A stretch of DNA of 25,072 nucleotides from Bacillota bacterium (GTDB lineage Bacteria > Bacillota > Clostridia > Acetivibrionales > DSM-1351). Position 1 is the stretch's first letter. Each line of letters begins with the position of its first letter. Positions 1 to 6,673 of this stretch are shown here, piece after piece. Position numbers and translations under genes: made by a program. Location: positions 1 through 25,072 of the forward strand of contig JAEWOH010000012.1 of the NCBI GenBank assembly GCA_023460955.1, read 5' to 3'. The notes under the pieces were generated by a model, which saw only the letters and a list, made by a program, of their open reading frames with translations, ran no database searches and was not told where the DNA came from.

Positions 1-394
1 AGCACCTTAAAAGATGCTCTATTTGTCATGCAGTTTTCAAAGTTCAAATAAATCAATGAAATATTAAGTCATTTTTATTGTAAAATATCATTTTTACACT
101 TGACTTTTAATAGTTAGTCTTTCTTTATGTACTTTATAAATCATCCCTATAGCTTATATTGTAGGGTTAATGCATTTTTATTACTTTTGCCCTAAACCAA
201 AATCCAATACATCTATATTACATTTGGGATAAATTGGAGTCAACTAAAGTTTGTTATTTGTGTAATCTAAAAAATTGTTTGAAAAGGTTGATAACAAAGA
301 AAAACACAGTTTGAATATAACTGTTGGTTAGGTATATCAATCACCACAAGCGAATACTGGTATGGTATCTATTCAAAATAATTGCGAATTAACC
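1..394. other. Non-coding left edge
   Basis: I find no credible gene here; all reading frames are short and lack ribosome sites. The stretch does hold a strong minus-strand promoter core (215-243) that would transcribe toward the left edge. On the minus strand it also holds the motif CTTTGAAAACTGCATGAC at 25-42, which resembles the boxA antitermination element of Gram-positive rRNA leaders. A short imperfect hairpin lies at 1-18. Whatever the promoter drives lies mostly outside the window. Confidence 0.6.
215..243 (-). promoter_or_regulatory. Sigma-A type promoter reading off the left edge
   Basis: On the minus strand TTGACT (238-243) and TAATAT (215-220) are separated by exactly 17 bases, close to the vegetative consensus. 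The core is nearly the same as the promoter at 2222-2250, including most of the spacer. Its target gene would be left of the window. Confidence 0.6.
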
Positions 395-1075
395 TTACTG
401 CGCATTACGCTTATTTCGGTATTCTACGTCGAGTTTTCTCCACAAACCAATAGCATAAATTAGCAAAATGACAGTTTGAACTGCTAAAATGATGAGACCC
501 TTGGTGTCCAATACTTCCTTGGAAGTCATTGATATAAAGTCATGTGCGGCGTGACATAAAATCACTATCCAAATGCTTTCTGTTATACAAACAATCTCTG
601 CAAATACAAAGCCAACCAAAAACGCAAAGCTGATTTGCAAAATAATATAGAATAAACTCTTTCCGTTAAAAGCATTTGCGGAGTGTAAAATCCCAAAGAT
701 AACTGACGACCATATAATCGCTTTTTTCATTCCCCTGCATCTGATAAATTTAAGGGCAAGACCGCGAAAAAATATTTCTTCATTAAAGCCAACACCAATT
801 GTAAACAAGGCAATCGTTACATACAGCACAGGACTTATTTCAGCGCTGAACCCGCCGCCGGTAATAATTGGTATGAGTTCGATTAGTATAAGCGGAATAA
901 AGAACCATGCCTTGCCGACGTTTTTGCCTAAATTCTTTTGAAATCCGTATTCGTTCATTGTAAACCGAGACTTCTTCATAATAAGTATTCCGATAAGTGC
1001 AGATACCGAAACTGCTATTGCCATAACGATATATGTAGGTATATCTTCCAAACCAATTATCTGTGAAATCGCCAT
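395..1075 (-). CDS. CPBP-family intramembrane metalloprotease (CAAX/Abi-like), probably frameshifted near its start
   Basis: Predicted multi-pass membrane protein of 226 residues from ATG 1075. It carries the CPBP (Abi, CAAX protease) signature: EExxxR as E99-E100-R104, a second-motif histidine at H131 (FGILH), and a third motif HAAHDF from H175. These residues form the glutamate/histidine active site of Rce1-like proteases. In bacteria the family is linked to bacteriocin immunity and signalling, but no substrate can be named here. ATG 1075 has no good ribosome site. A better site (GAGGAG, 1169-1174) precedes ATG 1158, and the frame upstream of 1075 stays open and encodes a hydrophobic N-terminus. 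One missing A in the run at 1152-1155 breaks continuity from ATG 1158. The gene lies downstream of lytTR-DUF3021 but has its own promoter at 1192-1220. Family call is sure; the state of the 5' end is not. Confidence 0.85.
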   Translation of the reverse strand: MAISQIIGLEDIPTYIVMAIAVSVSALIGILIMKKSRFTMNEYGFQKNLGKNVGKAWFFIPLILIELIPIITGGGFSAEISPVLYVTIALFTIGVGFNEEIFFRGLALKFIRCRGMKKAIIWSSVIFGILHSANAFNGKSLFYIILQISFAFLVGFVFAEIVCITESIWIVILCHAAHDFISMTSKEVLDTKGLIILAVQTVILLIYAIGLWRKLDVEYRNKRNAQ

Positions 1076-1191
1076 TCCTAACCCAGTAAACAGGGTGCAA
1101 AGTAAACCTGCGAGTGTCGCTGCCCAATACGGGTGTTTTGTGAAAACGCTATTTTCATTAAAAATTCGCTCCTCTTTTCGTTGATTAATTT

Positions 1192-1220
1192 AATATAACC
1201 GCAGCATGTTATGCTGTCAA
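1192..1220 (-). promoter_or_regulatory. Promoter of the CPBP gene
   Basis: On the minus strand TTGACA (1215-1220) and TATATT (1192-1197) are 17 bases apart, an almost ideal sigma-A promoter. The spacer and part of the -35 box contain a perfect palindrome, CAGCAT-gtt-ATGCTG (1202-1216), which might bind a repressor. It lies about 35 bases upstream of ATG 1158. Confidence 0.65.
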
Positions 1221-1231
1221 CGAACAAGGAG

Positions 1232-1260
1232 GTAAGTTGCGTTATAACGATGTAAGTTAC
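1232..1260 (-). promoter_or_regulatory. Candidate LytTR operator: two direct repeats
   Basis: On the plus strand GTAAGTTGC (1232-1240) and GTAAGTTAC (1252-1260) are 9-base direct repeats matching at 8 of 9 positions, starting 20 bases (about two helix turns) apart. The nearer copy ends 11 bases upstream of the -35 box of the CPBP promoter. Known LytTR activators such as AgrA and ComE bind paired 9-base direct repeats in this position. Binding by the neighbouring LytTR protein is inference. Confidence 0.45.
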
Positions 1261-1261
1261 A

Positions 1262-1690
1262 TTACTTGCGATTTTGCAATGCTTTCAACCCCGAATTTAT
1301 TTCTCTGGAATCCTTTAATTGAAGAAGTCGATCAATAAGGTTGACGACAAGGTATACGACAAGAATAATCCCAACGAAAAGCATAATCTTAAATAAACTC
1401 AAGCTTGTTCCTATTAAAAACGAAAATCCTATGATGACTATTTCCAAAGCCAACAAATACAAAATTTTACGGATGATTGTTTGACGCAGATTTAGCTCCT
1501 TGCGCGAGTAAAGGATGAACGAAGGGAGTGTACCTAATGCCGCACCAATTAACGGTGAATAATACGAATCGAAACCAAGTGTTAAGTCGGGCTGAAGTAT
1601 AGACCCGAAAACCGCAGTTGCCACATTAAGGCAAGTGACGATTATAAAGAATCTTATAGCACAATCACGCAAAAACGAACTGAAGCTCAT
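1262..1690 (-). CDS. DUF3021 family membrane protein
   Basis: Protein of 142 residues with four predicted membrane segments (roughly 10-31, 44-60, 71-95 and 97-118) and a short charged C-terminal tail. The overall pattern and the gene pairing match DUF3021 proteins, which are typically encoded directly after a stand-alone LytTR regulator. Function is not established; the usual proposal is that the membrane partner senses a signal or restrains the regulator. The ATG overlaps the stop of the LytTR gene (ATGA, 1687-1690), so the two are translationally coupled. The stop lies next to the direct repeats and promoter of the CPBP gene. Confidence 0.8.
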   Translation of the reverse strand: MSFSSFLRDCAIRFFIIVTCLNVATAVFGSILQPDLTLGFDSYYSPLIGAALGTLPSFILYSRKELNLRQTIIRKILYLLALEIVIIGFSFLIGTSLSLFKIMLFVGIILVVYLVVNLIDRLLQLKDSREINSGLKALQNRK

Positions 1691-2127
1691 GTCACTCCTC
1701 CTCCCAATATATTTTTTAACGCTGAAACATAACGGCGTGAGATGATAATTTCTTCGCCGTTAAAAAGCTTTGCCGAGAATCGTCCATTGGGGTATACGCT
1801 GTCGACTTTCATCAAGTTTATTACCATCGACTTTGAACAACGAAAAAACCGCATGAATTTGCTGGCTTCCTCAAATTCATACAGCTTAACCCGCAATTGG
1901 TATGTTTTGTCTTCAGTATAGGCGAATACCCGATTATCCACGGCTTCAACATAAAAAATTTCTGTTAAAAACAGTTCCACCATTTTTTCATTTTCATAGC
2001 CAACTAAAAAGGTGTCTGTTGATTTGATAAAACTGATAATACTATTCACTTTGTCTGTTATGTTATAACATTGTATGACTACCTGCTCTAACTGATTTTG
2101 ACCTATTTCTTGTACCGATACCTTCAT
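1687..2127 (-). CDS. Stand-alone LytTR-domain transcription regulator
   Basis: Cytoplasmic protein of 146 residues. The C-terminal ~100 residues fit the LytTR DNA-binding domain: a strand with IFYVEAVDNRVFAYT, then FFRCSKSMVINL, then a GEEIIISRRYV segment near the end. No receiver domain is present, so this is not a standard two-component response regulator. The N-terminal ~45 residues are of unknown type. The ribosome site AAGAGGTAAG lies just before ATG 2127. It is the first gene of an operon with DUF3021, transcribed from the promoter at 2222-2250. By analogy with other LytTR-DUF3021 pairs it probably controls its own locus and the downstream CPBP gene. Confidence 0.87.
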   Translation of the reverse strand: MKVSVQEIGQNQLEQVVIQCYNITDKVNSIISFIKSTDTFLVGYENEKMVELFLTEIFYVEAVDNRVFAYTEDKTYQLRVKLYEFEEASKFMRFFRCSKSMVINLMKVDSVYPNGRFSAKLFNGEEIIISRRYVSALKNILGGGVT

Positions 2128-2221
2128 TAATCTTACCTCTTAAATGCACACCTAATATAAATAATCGTTAGTTCGTATAGTTTTTAACTTGTTCTGTCTA
2201 ATACATAAAACTTTTATACCT

Positions 2222-2250
2222 ATACTACCTTTGGTATTAATCGGAGTCAA
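2222..2250 (-). promoter_or_regulatory. Promoter of the lytTR-DUF3021 operon
   Basis: Minus-strand TTGACT (2245-2250) and TAGTAT (2222-2227) with a 17-base spacer. Transcription should start about 90 bases before the LytTR start codon. The spacer and the bases after -10 closely match the promoter at 215-243. Confidence 0.65.
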
Positions 2251-2316
2251 TGTATTTTTATTACTATAAGTACTCCATTAATTAGTTAGTTCATGCGCTC
2301 GAGTTAAATAAGTAGC

Positions 2317-2958
2317 TTAAACCCAATTTATCCTTATTATATTGTCTAATTTGGTTTCTATGGCAAACGAAATTATGTAAGCTACAAAACAAATAATAAC
2401 GAAAGCTATTCTTTTTGAAAATAGGGTTGGAAGTTTTCTCTTCAAAGCTTTAACTACAAAGTATAAGCAAATCAATGATAATATTATGGAAATTGATGAG
2501 GGGATATATTTTAATATTTCAATTTGGTGAAGACTATACCACGAAAGACCTGTACCAATTTCATCTTCATTATAAAATCTCCCTTTAATCAATAATCCTA
2601 AGTATGAATGAATCATTGGTACTAGTCTTATCAATGAATTAGAGAAAGCAAAGGCTCCAATCACCATAATAGCCATTTGGTTTTTGTCCTTTACTTTAAT
2701 TAGTATAAAAGTAAATCCTACAGCCAAAAGCAAAGTAACATTAGGACCCATATCCCATGGATTTTGTAAATCTTCTCGTCCTTGCCGAAAATCTGTGTCA
2801 CTGGGTTTCTTATATGGTTGCCCCACCTTGTTAAAGCCAGTACTGTCATGTATTCCAATTGCATAATCACTTATACCATGTCCAATTTCATGTATGAAGG
2901 TTGATACCACAAAGCAAAGTAGTAAAATTATAAACCATTTCAAAAAATCTTTTAACAT
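2317..2958 (-). CDS. Putative membrane zinc metalloprotease (HEIGH motif)
   Basis: Predicted integral membrane protein of 213 residues from ATG 2958, chosen because AGGAAGGACT lies at ideal spacing before it. A longer reading from ATG 3003 lacks a ribosome site. The first membrane segment (about 5-24) runs into HEIGH (H23, E24, H27), the zinc-binding HExxH signature as placed in M50-type intramembrane proteases. A loop of about 50 polar residues (29-75) follows, then a GPN segment and four further hydrophobic helices. I do not recognise a named family, and the third zinc ligand is not obvious. The gene is monocistronic with no visible partner. It may be a protease or a structural relative. 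Confidence 0.6.
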   Translation of the reverse strand: MLKDFLKWFIILLLCFVVSTFIHEIGHGISDYAIGIHDSTGFNKVGQPYKKPSDTDFRQGREDLQNPWDMGPNVTLLLAVGFTFILIKVKDKNQMAIMVIGAFAFSNSLIRLVPMIHSYLGLLIKGRFYNEDEIGTGLSWYSLHQIEILKYIPSSISIILSLICLYFVVKALKRKLPTLFSKRIAFVIICFVAYIISFAIETKLDNIIRINWV

Positions 2959-3146
2959 ACCGTAGTCCTTCCTCATATTAATCGGATAATTATTTATAAT
3001 CATTTTTTCAGTATAAAACTATACCGAGAAAAAAGCAAATTATTACAGATAATACTACTTATGCCATGATACATCCCAGTTTAATTGCTTATGCACTATA
3101 ATTTCATTGCTCATTTTTTTGCTTGCAAACCTATTCAAGCGTAATC

Positions 3147-3312
3147 TTGGCAGGGGAGACAGGACTCGCTGTATGCTTCGGCTTTGCCTTGCATACTAAT
3201 GACGTCGCCCACCGCTCGCTGCGCTTACGGTGCCGGGCTCCTACACTCGCCTAAAAATATGCATTTAGCATATTTTCTTAACGGCTCGTGCCCTCTCGGG
3301 TTCAAGTCCTGT
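3147..3312. repeat. GC-rich palindromic element bounded by tRNA-Trp fragments
   Basis: Clearly richer in G+C than its surroundings and without a reading frame. Its left end, 3147-3166, is identical over 20 bases to the 3' end of tRNA-Trp (3369-3388, same orientation). Its right end, 3298-3312, is a 15-base inverted copy of the tRNA T-arm (GGGTTCAAGTCCTGT). Inside are nested hairpins: GTATGC/GCATAC (3171-3196), CACCG/CGGTG (3210-3232) and a perfect AAAATATGC/GCATATTTT stem (3254-3276). No integrase or transposase is nearby. It could be a MITE-like repeat, an attachment-site remnant or a structured RNA. Confidence 0.6.
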
Positions 3313-3329
3313 GGTATTCGTACGAAAAG

Positions 3330-3365
3330 AAAAAAGCCTAGAAGATAAATCTTCTAAGCTTTTTT
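3330..3365 (-). terminator. Intrinsic terminator of tRNA-Trp
   Basis: A stem of about 16 base pairs (3330-3345 with 3350-3365, loop TAAA, one wobble or mismatch) flanked by A and T runs. On the minus strand the stem ends in a T run five bases past the tRNA 3' end. The symmetric A/T flanks could also allow termination of plus-strand transcripts. Confidence 0.8.
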
Positions 3366-3369
3366 CTTT

Positions 3370-3445
3370 TGGCAGGGGAGACAGGACTTGAACCCGCAGC
3401 CGACGGTTTTGGAGACCGCTACTCTACCAATTGCGCTACTCCCCT
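3370..3445 (-). tRNA. tRNA-Trp (CCA anticodon)
   Basis: A 76-base cloverleaf on the minus strand with a perfect 7-base acceptor stem (AGGGGAG with CTCCCCT), encoded 3' CCA (3370-3372) and discriminator G. The anticodon loop CTCCAAA gives anticodon CCA, reading UGG. The T-arm is GCGGG-TTCAAGT-CCTGT with two G-U wobbles. The D-stem GCGC/GAGT has one apparent G-A mismatch. It is a single-gene unit with its own promoter (3458-3487) and terminator (3330-3365). Confidence 0.95.
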
Positions 3446-3457
3446 AAGACGAATATT

Positions 3458-3487
3458 AGTATACAATACACTTAACATTCTTGTCAA
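3458..3487 (-). promoter_or_regulatory. Promoter of tRNA-Trp
   Basis: Minus-strand TTGACA (3482-3487) and TATACT (3458-3463) with an 18-base spacer. The predicted start lies only about 5-6 bases upstream of the mature tRNA 5' end. Confidence 0.8.
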
Positions 3488-3598
3488 TGGAAAAACTGAT
3501 AAATGGAAAAAGAAGTTGGTTTAGGGAGAAAATTCGAGATAACTTCCAAATTTCGACTTTGATATTTCCGGGATTTATTAATATTATTGCTCCTTTAC

Positions 3599-3627
3599 TT
3601 GAAAAAAGGTATTATTAAAAGTAGAAT
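3599..3627 (+). promoter_or_regulatory. Promoter of the DUF881 operon
   Basis: TTGAAA (3599-3604) and TAGAAT (3622-3627) with a 17-base spacer, close to sigma-A consensus. The leader before ATG 3734 would be about 100 bases. Confidence 0.5.
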
Positions 3628-3733
3628 ATTTTAAGAATGTAGTTTTAGTATTAACTATTAATATTACTTATATCAGTCTTTTGTTATATAGTCGGCTAAA
3701 CAACACTATCTAAAAACAATTAATGAGGCAGCG

Positions 3734-4474
3734 ATGAAATTCAAAGATAATTTCTTTATTCTATTTATCATATTTTTGTTGCTAGGAACTTTAGCAACCA
3801 TACAGATACGCAGCACTGTAAGCATGCAGCGGCAGAGCGAGGAAACGTTGAATCTGGATAAGTTGAAAAGTCAGCTTGATTCAAAAATAAAGCTTGGCGA
3901 GTCTTATAAAGCTCAAATAGCCCAGCTTGAAAATGCCAAGGAAGCGTTTATAAAATCCTCTTCTAACAATGTTGCCAATGCTGAAACAAAGGATGAGCTT
4001 GATCACCTGAAACTAATTTCCGGGTTTACAGATGTATCCGGTGATGGAGTAATCATAACACTTAATGATGCCTATAAACCCGGTGTTGTAGAGAGTGATG
4101 AGGCGAAGGACTATATAATCCATGATTCAGATATTCTGAATGTTGTAAACCAGCTCAGAGTGGGAGGGGCTCAGGCAATTTCTATTAATAATGAACGGAT
4201 TATTGCTACCAGCGAGCAAGTATGTGCCGGACCCACAATTAAAGTAAATAGAAACCGGTATGCTGTCCCGTATGAAATAAAAGCAATTGGTGATCCTGAG
4301 CAATTGTTCAACACCCTTAATGAAAGCGGAATTCTGGATGAAATGAGTACTCTCGGCAAAAGGGTATCAATGAATATTGAAAAAGATATGAATATACCGA
4401 AATTTACTAATGATATTAACGGTCTGATATCCAAATTGGAGGTTATAAATAATGAAAGCAAAAAAGGTAAGTAG
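3734..4474 (+). CDS. DUF881 family membrane-anchored coiled-coil protein (first copy)
   Basis: Protein of 246 residues. One N-terminal membrane segment (about 7-25) is followed by a charged, heptad-like stretch (about 35-75) and the DUF881 domain (about 95-235), recognisable by GFTDVSGDGVIITLND, DILNVVNQLRVGGAQAISINN and YEIKAIGDPEQL. The domain should lie outside the membrane. The family includes B. subtilis YlxW and YlxX, near division and cell-wall genes; its biochemical role is unknown. The start is preceded by GAGGCAG. The 3' end overlaps the next gene by 23 bases, and that gene encodes a paralogue, so this is a tandem duplication within one operon. Confidence 0.9.
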   Translation: MKFKDNFFILFIIFLLLGTLATIQIRSTVSMQRQSEETLNLDKLKSQLDSKIKLGESYKAQIAQLENAKEAFIKSSSNNVANAETKDELDHLKLISGFTDVSGDGVIITLNDAYKPGVVESDEAKDYIIHDSDILNVVNQLRVGGAQAISINNERIIATSEQVCAGPTIKVNRNRYAVPYEIKAIGDPEQLFNTLNESGILDEMSTLGKRVSMNIEKDMNIPKFTNDINGLISKLEVINNESKKGK

Positions 4475-5153
4475 AAATATATCAATAGCATTAATATGTG
4501 TGATCCTTGGTCTGGCATTGTCCTGGCAGTTTCAAAGCATAAGGAATAATGCCAAGGTTATGACACTGGAGAGTCAGAAAAAGGACGATCTGATTGTAAA
4601 AATACTTAACGAGCAAAAAAACAATGAGAATCTTAGAGCAAAGCTTCTAGAGCTCCAGACACAGGTGGAAAAGTTCGAAAGTGCCAGAGGTAACTCTGAC
4701 GAAAATCTAAGACTTCTTACCGAGGAAATACAGAAGCTCAAGATGGTAGCAGGCTTGACAGATGTAAAAGGCAAAGGGATAATTGTAACATTTCCCAAAG
4801 AAGATGCAATGATGGTTGAGGATGATGATATATTATATGTATTTAATGAACTAAGGGCTACAGACGCCCAAGCTCTCTCCATAAATGACCAGAGAATAAT
4901 CGATATGACTGAAATAAGGGTTGCAGGAGGATATATAATGGTAAATGGAAGACATATAACTCCGCCTTATGTAATTAAGGCCATTGTCGACCCCGATAAT
5001 GCCGTTAATGCCCTCAATATGGTTGGTTCACCAATGGAGAGTATAAGGCTCTTTATCAATGTAAAAATAGAGAAATCCGACAATGTTGAGATTCCTAAAA
5101 TAAGTGAGGAACTGAAAAGAACAGATAAACTAAAACCTGTTGATAAGGATTGA
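4452..5153 (+). CDS. DUF881 family membrane-anchored coiled-coil protein (second copy)
   Basis: Protein of 233 residues laid out like its neighbour: membrane segment at about 9-25, coiled-coil-like stretch rich in Glu, Lys and Leu at about 40-90, then DUF881 (about 95-220) with GLTDVKGKGIIVTF, DDILYVFNELRATDAQALSIND and YVIKAIVDPDNAV. GGAGG (4438-4442) lies nine bases before ATG 4452, inside the end of the first copy, which implies coupled translation. The two copies share the domain core but differ clearly in the coil, so the duplication is old and they could form a heteromer. An intrinsic terminator follows at 5182-5222. Confidence 0.9.
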   Translation: MKAKKVSRNISIALICVILGLALSWQFQSIRNNAKVMTLESQKKDDLIVKILNEQKNNENLRAKLLELQTQVEKFESARGNSDENLRLLTEEIQKLKMVAGLTDVKGKGIIVTFPKEDAMMVEDDDILYVFNELRATDAQALSINDQRIIDMTEIRVAGGYIMVNGRHITPPYVIKAIVDPDNAVNALNMVGSPMESIRLFINVKIEKSDNVEIPKISEELKRTDKLKPVDKD

Positions 5154-5181
5154 TAAGTTGAAAACTGTTTAAAAAACCATA

Positions 5182-5222
5182 AGAGTTTTGTAGCAAAACA
5201 TATGCTGCAAGGCTCTTTTTTT
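5182..5222 (+). terminator. Intrinsic terminator of the DUF881 operon
   Basis: A 14-base-pair stem without mismatches when G-U wobbles are counted (5182-5195 with 5203-5216), a 7-base loop and a run of seven T residues. Confidence 0.85.
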
Positions 5223-5302
5223 GTTCTCAAATTAATATAAAGTTTATATAAATAAATATAAATAATTTTAATGTACGGATTACGTCAATGGGGGTAATTG
5301 AA

Positions 5303-6229
5303 TTGAGAATAAAAAAGGTTATAACCATATTTACTATATTGGTGGTGTTTGGTCTGCTATTTGATTACTTCATAATAAACAGTGACAGAACCAATATAAA
5401 TGCAGGTTTATCTGATCTGGGAGGAGTTTATAGTGCCAGCAGCAGAAATGTTGATTTTTCTGTAGAACTTACCGGTAAGGTAATAGATGAAATCAGTGAT
5501 GTATCAGATGAGGATACAGCACAGAAAAGCGTATATTCATATGAGCAGAAAAGGTGCTGGGGTATTTTACGACAGCCAAATGGTCAGACTCCGAAGGCAG
5601 ACCCCGGTGCTGATGAAATTCTTAAAAAGTATGGGGGCAAGTATGTAGGTGACGTAACAAAAAATATAATATACCTCACCTTTGACGAAGGTTACGAAAA
5701 CGGTTACACCTCAAAAATCCTTGATGCCCTTAAAGATAATAATGTAAAAGCAGCATTCTTCATAACCGGCCCGTACCTGAATGAACATCAGGATCTGGTC
5801 AGAAGAATGGTTGAAGAGGGTCATACAGTAGGAAATCATACAATTCACCACCCAAGTCTTCCCGAAAAGGATGATTCACAGATAGAAGAAGAGGTTCTGG
5901 GACTTGAAAGAGCGTTTAATGAAAAATTTGGTGCTAAAATGAAATTTCTTAGGCCACCTAAGGGTGAATACAGTGAGCGCAGTTTAAGCATTACAAGTAA
6001 ACTTGGTTACTGCAATCTTTTCTGGAGTTTTGCATATGATGATTGGCACAGAGAAAAAATTAGAGGTCCGGAGTACGCATACAAAAAGGTTATGAGTAAC
6101 CTGCATAACGGAGAAATTATCCTTCTTCATGCTGTTTCAAAGGACAATGCAGATGCACTGGATATGATTATCAAGGGTGCAAGAGCCAGTGGATTTGAAT
6201 TTGGAAATGTGGAGGATCTGGCCAACTAG
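5303..6229 (+). CDS. Polysaccharide deacetylase, PdaA-like (peptidoglycan N-acetylmuramic acid deacetylase)
   Basis: Exported or membrane-anchored carbohydrate esterase family 4 enzyme of about 308 residues. An N-terminal membrane segment precedes the NodB domain. Motifs (numbered from the alternative ATG 5288) are TFDEGYENG (131-139), GNHTIHHP (182-189, metal-binding His pair), RPPKGEYS (from 222), DDWH (about 251) and a late LLHAVSKDNADAL. The FDEGYENG form, rather than FDDGP, is typical of PdaA, which deacetylates muramic acid so that muramic delta-lactam can form in spore cortex. I prefer TTG 5303 because GGGGGT lies eight bases before it and the protein then begins with a normal signal-anchor; ATG 5288 has no ribosome site. 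It precedes the sporulation genes yqfC-yqfD. Family assignment is firm; the exact substrate is inferred. Confidence 0.88.
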   Translation: MRIKKVITIFTILVVFGLLFDYFIINSDRTNINAGLSDLGGVYSASSRNVDFSVELTGKVIDEISDVSDEDTAQKSVYSYEQKRCWGILRQPNGQTPKADPGADEILKKYGGKYVGDVTKNIIYLTFDEGYENGYTSKILDALKDNNVKAAFFITGPYLNEHQDLVRRMVEEGHTVGNHTIHHPSLPEKDDSQIEEEVLGLERAFNEKFGAKMKFLRPPKGEYSERSLSITSKLGYCNLFWSFAYDDWHREKIRGPEYAYKKVMSNLHNGEIILLHAVSKDNADALDMIIKGARASGFEFGNVEDLAN

Positions 6230-6279
6230 ACGTTTGTAATTGTATGTGTTCGCGCTGTACGCGCAGATGAGGGATTAAT

Positions 6280-6663
6280 ATGGTGCATAAAATAGGATCT
6301 ACAACCCAAAAGGACAGAGCCCATACCGCAAAAGGATTGCAAAATGTAAGGGCTTCTGGAAAGAAAAAGAATAAAAAGGACGAACCTGAAGTAAAGAAAA
6401 CAGGGTTTAAAGAAAAAGTAACGGAAATTCTGGAACTTCCCAAAGAAATAGTTCTGAATATGCCCAAGCTTACAATGCTGGGGAACGGAGATCTTATTGT
6501 AGAAAACTACAAGGGCATAGTTGAATACGATGAAGGTATAATCAGGTTGAATACTACCTCAGGAATAATAAAGGTTACAGGGAAAAATATTTACATAAAG
6601 GAAATTACTCTTGAAGGTATTATGATTTTTGGTGAAATCAGTTCACTTGAATTCATGAAATAA
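6280..6663 (+). CDS. yqfC: Sporulation protein YqfC
   Basis: Protein of 127 residues. Residues about 44-127 match the YabP/YqfC family: KEKVTEILELPKEIV, MPKLTMLGNGDLIVENYKGI and a beta-rich tail ending in GIMIFGEI. The family is usually near 90-100 residues; here there is an extra N-terminal ~43-residue stretch rich in Lys and polar residues. The start is supported by GAGGGA about six bases before ATG 6280. In B. subtilis yqfC is expressed in the mother cell under sigma-E and is needed for efficient sporulation; its biochemical role is unknown. The gene lies 10 bases before yqfD, an arrangement conserved across endospore formers. Confidence 0.9.
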   Translation: MVHKIGSTTQKDRAHTAKGLQNVRASGKKKNKKDEPEVKKTGFKEKVTEILELPKEIVLNMPKLTMLGNGDLIVENYKGIVEYDEGIIRLNTTSGIIKVTGKNIYIKEITLEGIMIFGEISSLEFMK

Positions 6664-6673
6664 AGGAGAACAG

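Noticed and set aside
1..18. Hairpin AGCACCTT/AAGATGCT at the left edge as a terminator
   Set aside because: It has one mismatch on the plus strand, no T run within the window, and its context is cut off.
840..1127. Minus-strand reading frame of 95 codons overlapping the CPBP gene
   Set aside because: It is another frame of the CPBP gene, rich in Arg and Tyr, without family features or ribosome site.
3147..3388. An integrated genomic island at tRNA-Trp
   Set aside because: The repeats enclose only about 200 bases with no integrase or cargo gene, so I describe it as an element or remnant instead.
4171..4518. Minus-strand reading frame of 115 codons
   Set aside because: It lies wholly across the two DUF881 genes, has no ribosome site and its protein looks like a reverse reading of them.
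6251..6268. GC-rich hairpin GCGC-tgtac-GCGC between the deacetylase gene and yqfC
   Set aside because: The stem is only four to five bases with no T run, so terminator function is not supported; it may be chance.
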